Program-made: the position numbers and the translations under genes
NCBI GenBank assembly: GCA_026193355.1
Contig: JAPHTL010000237.1
Coordinates: 1-15,412, forward strand
Origin: Rhodospirillales bacterium
GTDB taxonomy: Bacteria > Pseudomonadota > Alphaproteobacteria > Rhodospirillales > JAPHTL01
DNA: 15,412 bases
Reading direction: 5' to 3'
Shown here: positions 14,763-15,412 of the stretch, piece by piece
Position numbering within the stretch: position 1 is the stretch's first letter
How the letters are laid out: every line of letters begins with the position of its first letter
Notes under the pieces: generated by a model
What the model was told of the DNA's origin: nothing
Databases searched by the model: none
Seen by the model: only the letters and a program-made list of their open reading frames with translations

Positions 14763-14791
14763 TTTCCTTGGGGACTCGCCGGAACTATAAA
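14763..14791 (+). promoter_or_regulatory. Possible promoter of the glycosyltransferase-like gene
   Basis: TATAAA (14786-14791, 5 of 6 consensus bases) is preceded at 17 bases by the weak -35 element TTTCCT (14763-14768, 3 of 6). It lies in the 193-base divergent gap after ygfZ, about 47 bases before the start at 14838. Confidence 0.3.
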
Positions 14792-14837
14792 GGCATTCGA
14801 TCGTCCGGATTGATCCCTGCCGCCGCTGGAGAATTCG

Positions 14838-15412
14838 ATGCATATCACCATGATTGACGAGTCCGTTCCCTTTGACGGCAGCTCTCCGTCTGTCCGTCCC
14901 CTCGGCGGCCCGGAAAAGGCCTTCGTTGGTCTTGCCGCCGCTCTGGCGCGCCGTGGACATCAGGTTTCTGCGATCAACATGTGCGAAAAGGCGGCGAATA
15001 TCGATGGCGTCCAATGGCTTCCATTCGACACGCCCCGCCCGCCGGAAACGGACGTCCTGATTGCTTTCCGCAAGCCTGAATTGCTGGGCGAGGTCTTGCA
15101 GGCGGAGAAAAAGGTCCTTTGGGTGACCTCCCACGCGCGAACCCTGAATCGCCCCCGCGCACAAGAGGCCATGGACAAGCATCGCCCGACCGTCGTTTTT
15201 CAGGGGCGCGCCCATGCCGAAACATGGAGCCCCTGGCGTGAATTCAGGCAATCCGTGATTCCCCCGGGGATCAACGCGGTGTTTCTGGATGAGCCGAACG
15301 AGCCTGTCGAACAGGCCAAGCCGCCACGGGCCATCGTCACAACCCATCCGCGGCTCGGGTTGGACGGGATTCTCGACCTCTGGTCGGAACGCATCCGCGC
15401 CCATGCCCATGA
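14838..15412 (+). CDS. Glycosyltransferase family 4-like protein, N-terminal part (cut by window end)
   Basis: The frame is open from the ATG at 14838 to the window edge (191 full codons, no stop). GGAG at 14828-14831 lies 6 bases upstream. The N-terminus resembles the acceptor-side Rossmann domain of GT-B glycosyltransferases: a hydrophobic strand HITMIDESVP (2-11), the glycine-rich LGGPEKAFVGLAAALARRGHQV (22-43), then KKVLWVTSHA and a later IPPGIN stretch like the GT4 'vipnGid' turn. The donor-binding C-terminal domain would lie beyond the window. Such enzymes add sugars to lipid, polysaccharide or protein acceptors. The subfamily cannot be fixed from this half, and the acceptor is unknown. 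It is divergent from ygfZ. Confidence 0.75.
   Translation, partial: MHITMIDESVPFDGSSPSVRPLGGPEKAFVGLAAALARRGHQVSAINMCEKAANIDGVQWLPFDTPRPPETDVLIAFRKPELLGEVLQAEKKVLWVTSHARTLNRPRAQEAMDKHRPTVVFQGRAHAETWSPWREFRQSVIPPGINAVFLDEPNEPVEQAKPPRAIVTTHPRLGLDGILDLWSERIRAHAH

Noticed and set aside
14645..15410. Minus-strand frames reading through the ygfZ start region and the glycosyltransferase-like gene
   Set aside because: The plus-strand frame from 14838 has a ribosome binding site and a GT-like N-terminus; the antisense products show no family.

Overview
The window looks like a piece of an alphaproteobacterial chromosome, probably from the Rhodospirillales or a near relative. The evidence is moderately GC-rich coding sequence, an F1Fo-ATP synthase zeta-type subunit (DUF1476, an alphaproteobacterial hallmark), a two-subunit (alpha2beta2-type) glycyl-tRNA synthetase with ppdK directly behind it, and a long-chain polyprenyl diphosphate synthase. 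Genes are tightly packed. No gene-free stretch exceeds about 205 bases, and I see no rRNA, tRNA, CRISPR array, insertion sequence or prophage gene.

Left part (1-3502): a polyprenyl diphosphate synthase gene runs leftward from a GTG start. Divergent from it, across about 200 bases, is a rightward cluster: a DUF2007 protein, a TrmN6-like methyltransferase (ATGA overlap) and an S49 (SppA-type) peptidase. After a perfect 9-bp hairpin comes a small membrane-anchored protein with four cysteines.

Centre (3531-9605): a recognisable promoter precedes glyQ-glyS-ppdK, which are nearly contiguous. glyQ and glyS make the two subunits of glycyl-tRNA synthetase, and ppdK interconverts pyruvate and phosphoenolpyruvate. 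The zeta-type ATP synthase inhibitor gene follows 49 bases later. This part joins translation, central carbon metabolism and energy conservation.

Right part (9636-15412): a six-helix membrane diguanylate cyclase (GGEEF, with an I-site) carries a run of nine Gs in its coding sequence. Then come a HIT-family hydrolase, an ACR3-type arsenite efflux carrier without other ars genes, and a two-CBS-domain protein. The CBS gene ends tail-to-tail, overlapping by 11 bases, with a leftward pair: a YgfZ-type folate-binding Fe-S protein gene followed by a class I SAM methyltransferase. A rightward glycosyltransferase-like gene begins at 14838 and is cut by the window end.

Most of this is ordinary core-genome content and I found no convincing undescribed multi-gene system. 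The points most worth a second look are the G9 tract in the diguanylate cyclase, the divergent N-terminus of the zeta subunit, the hairpin before the four-cysteine membrane protein, and the orphan arsenite carrier.
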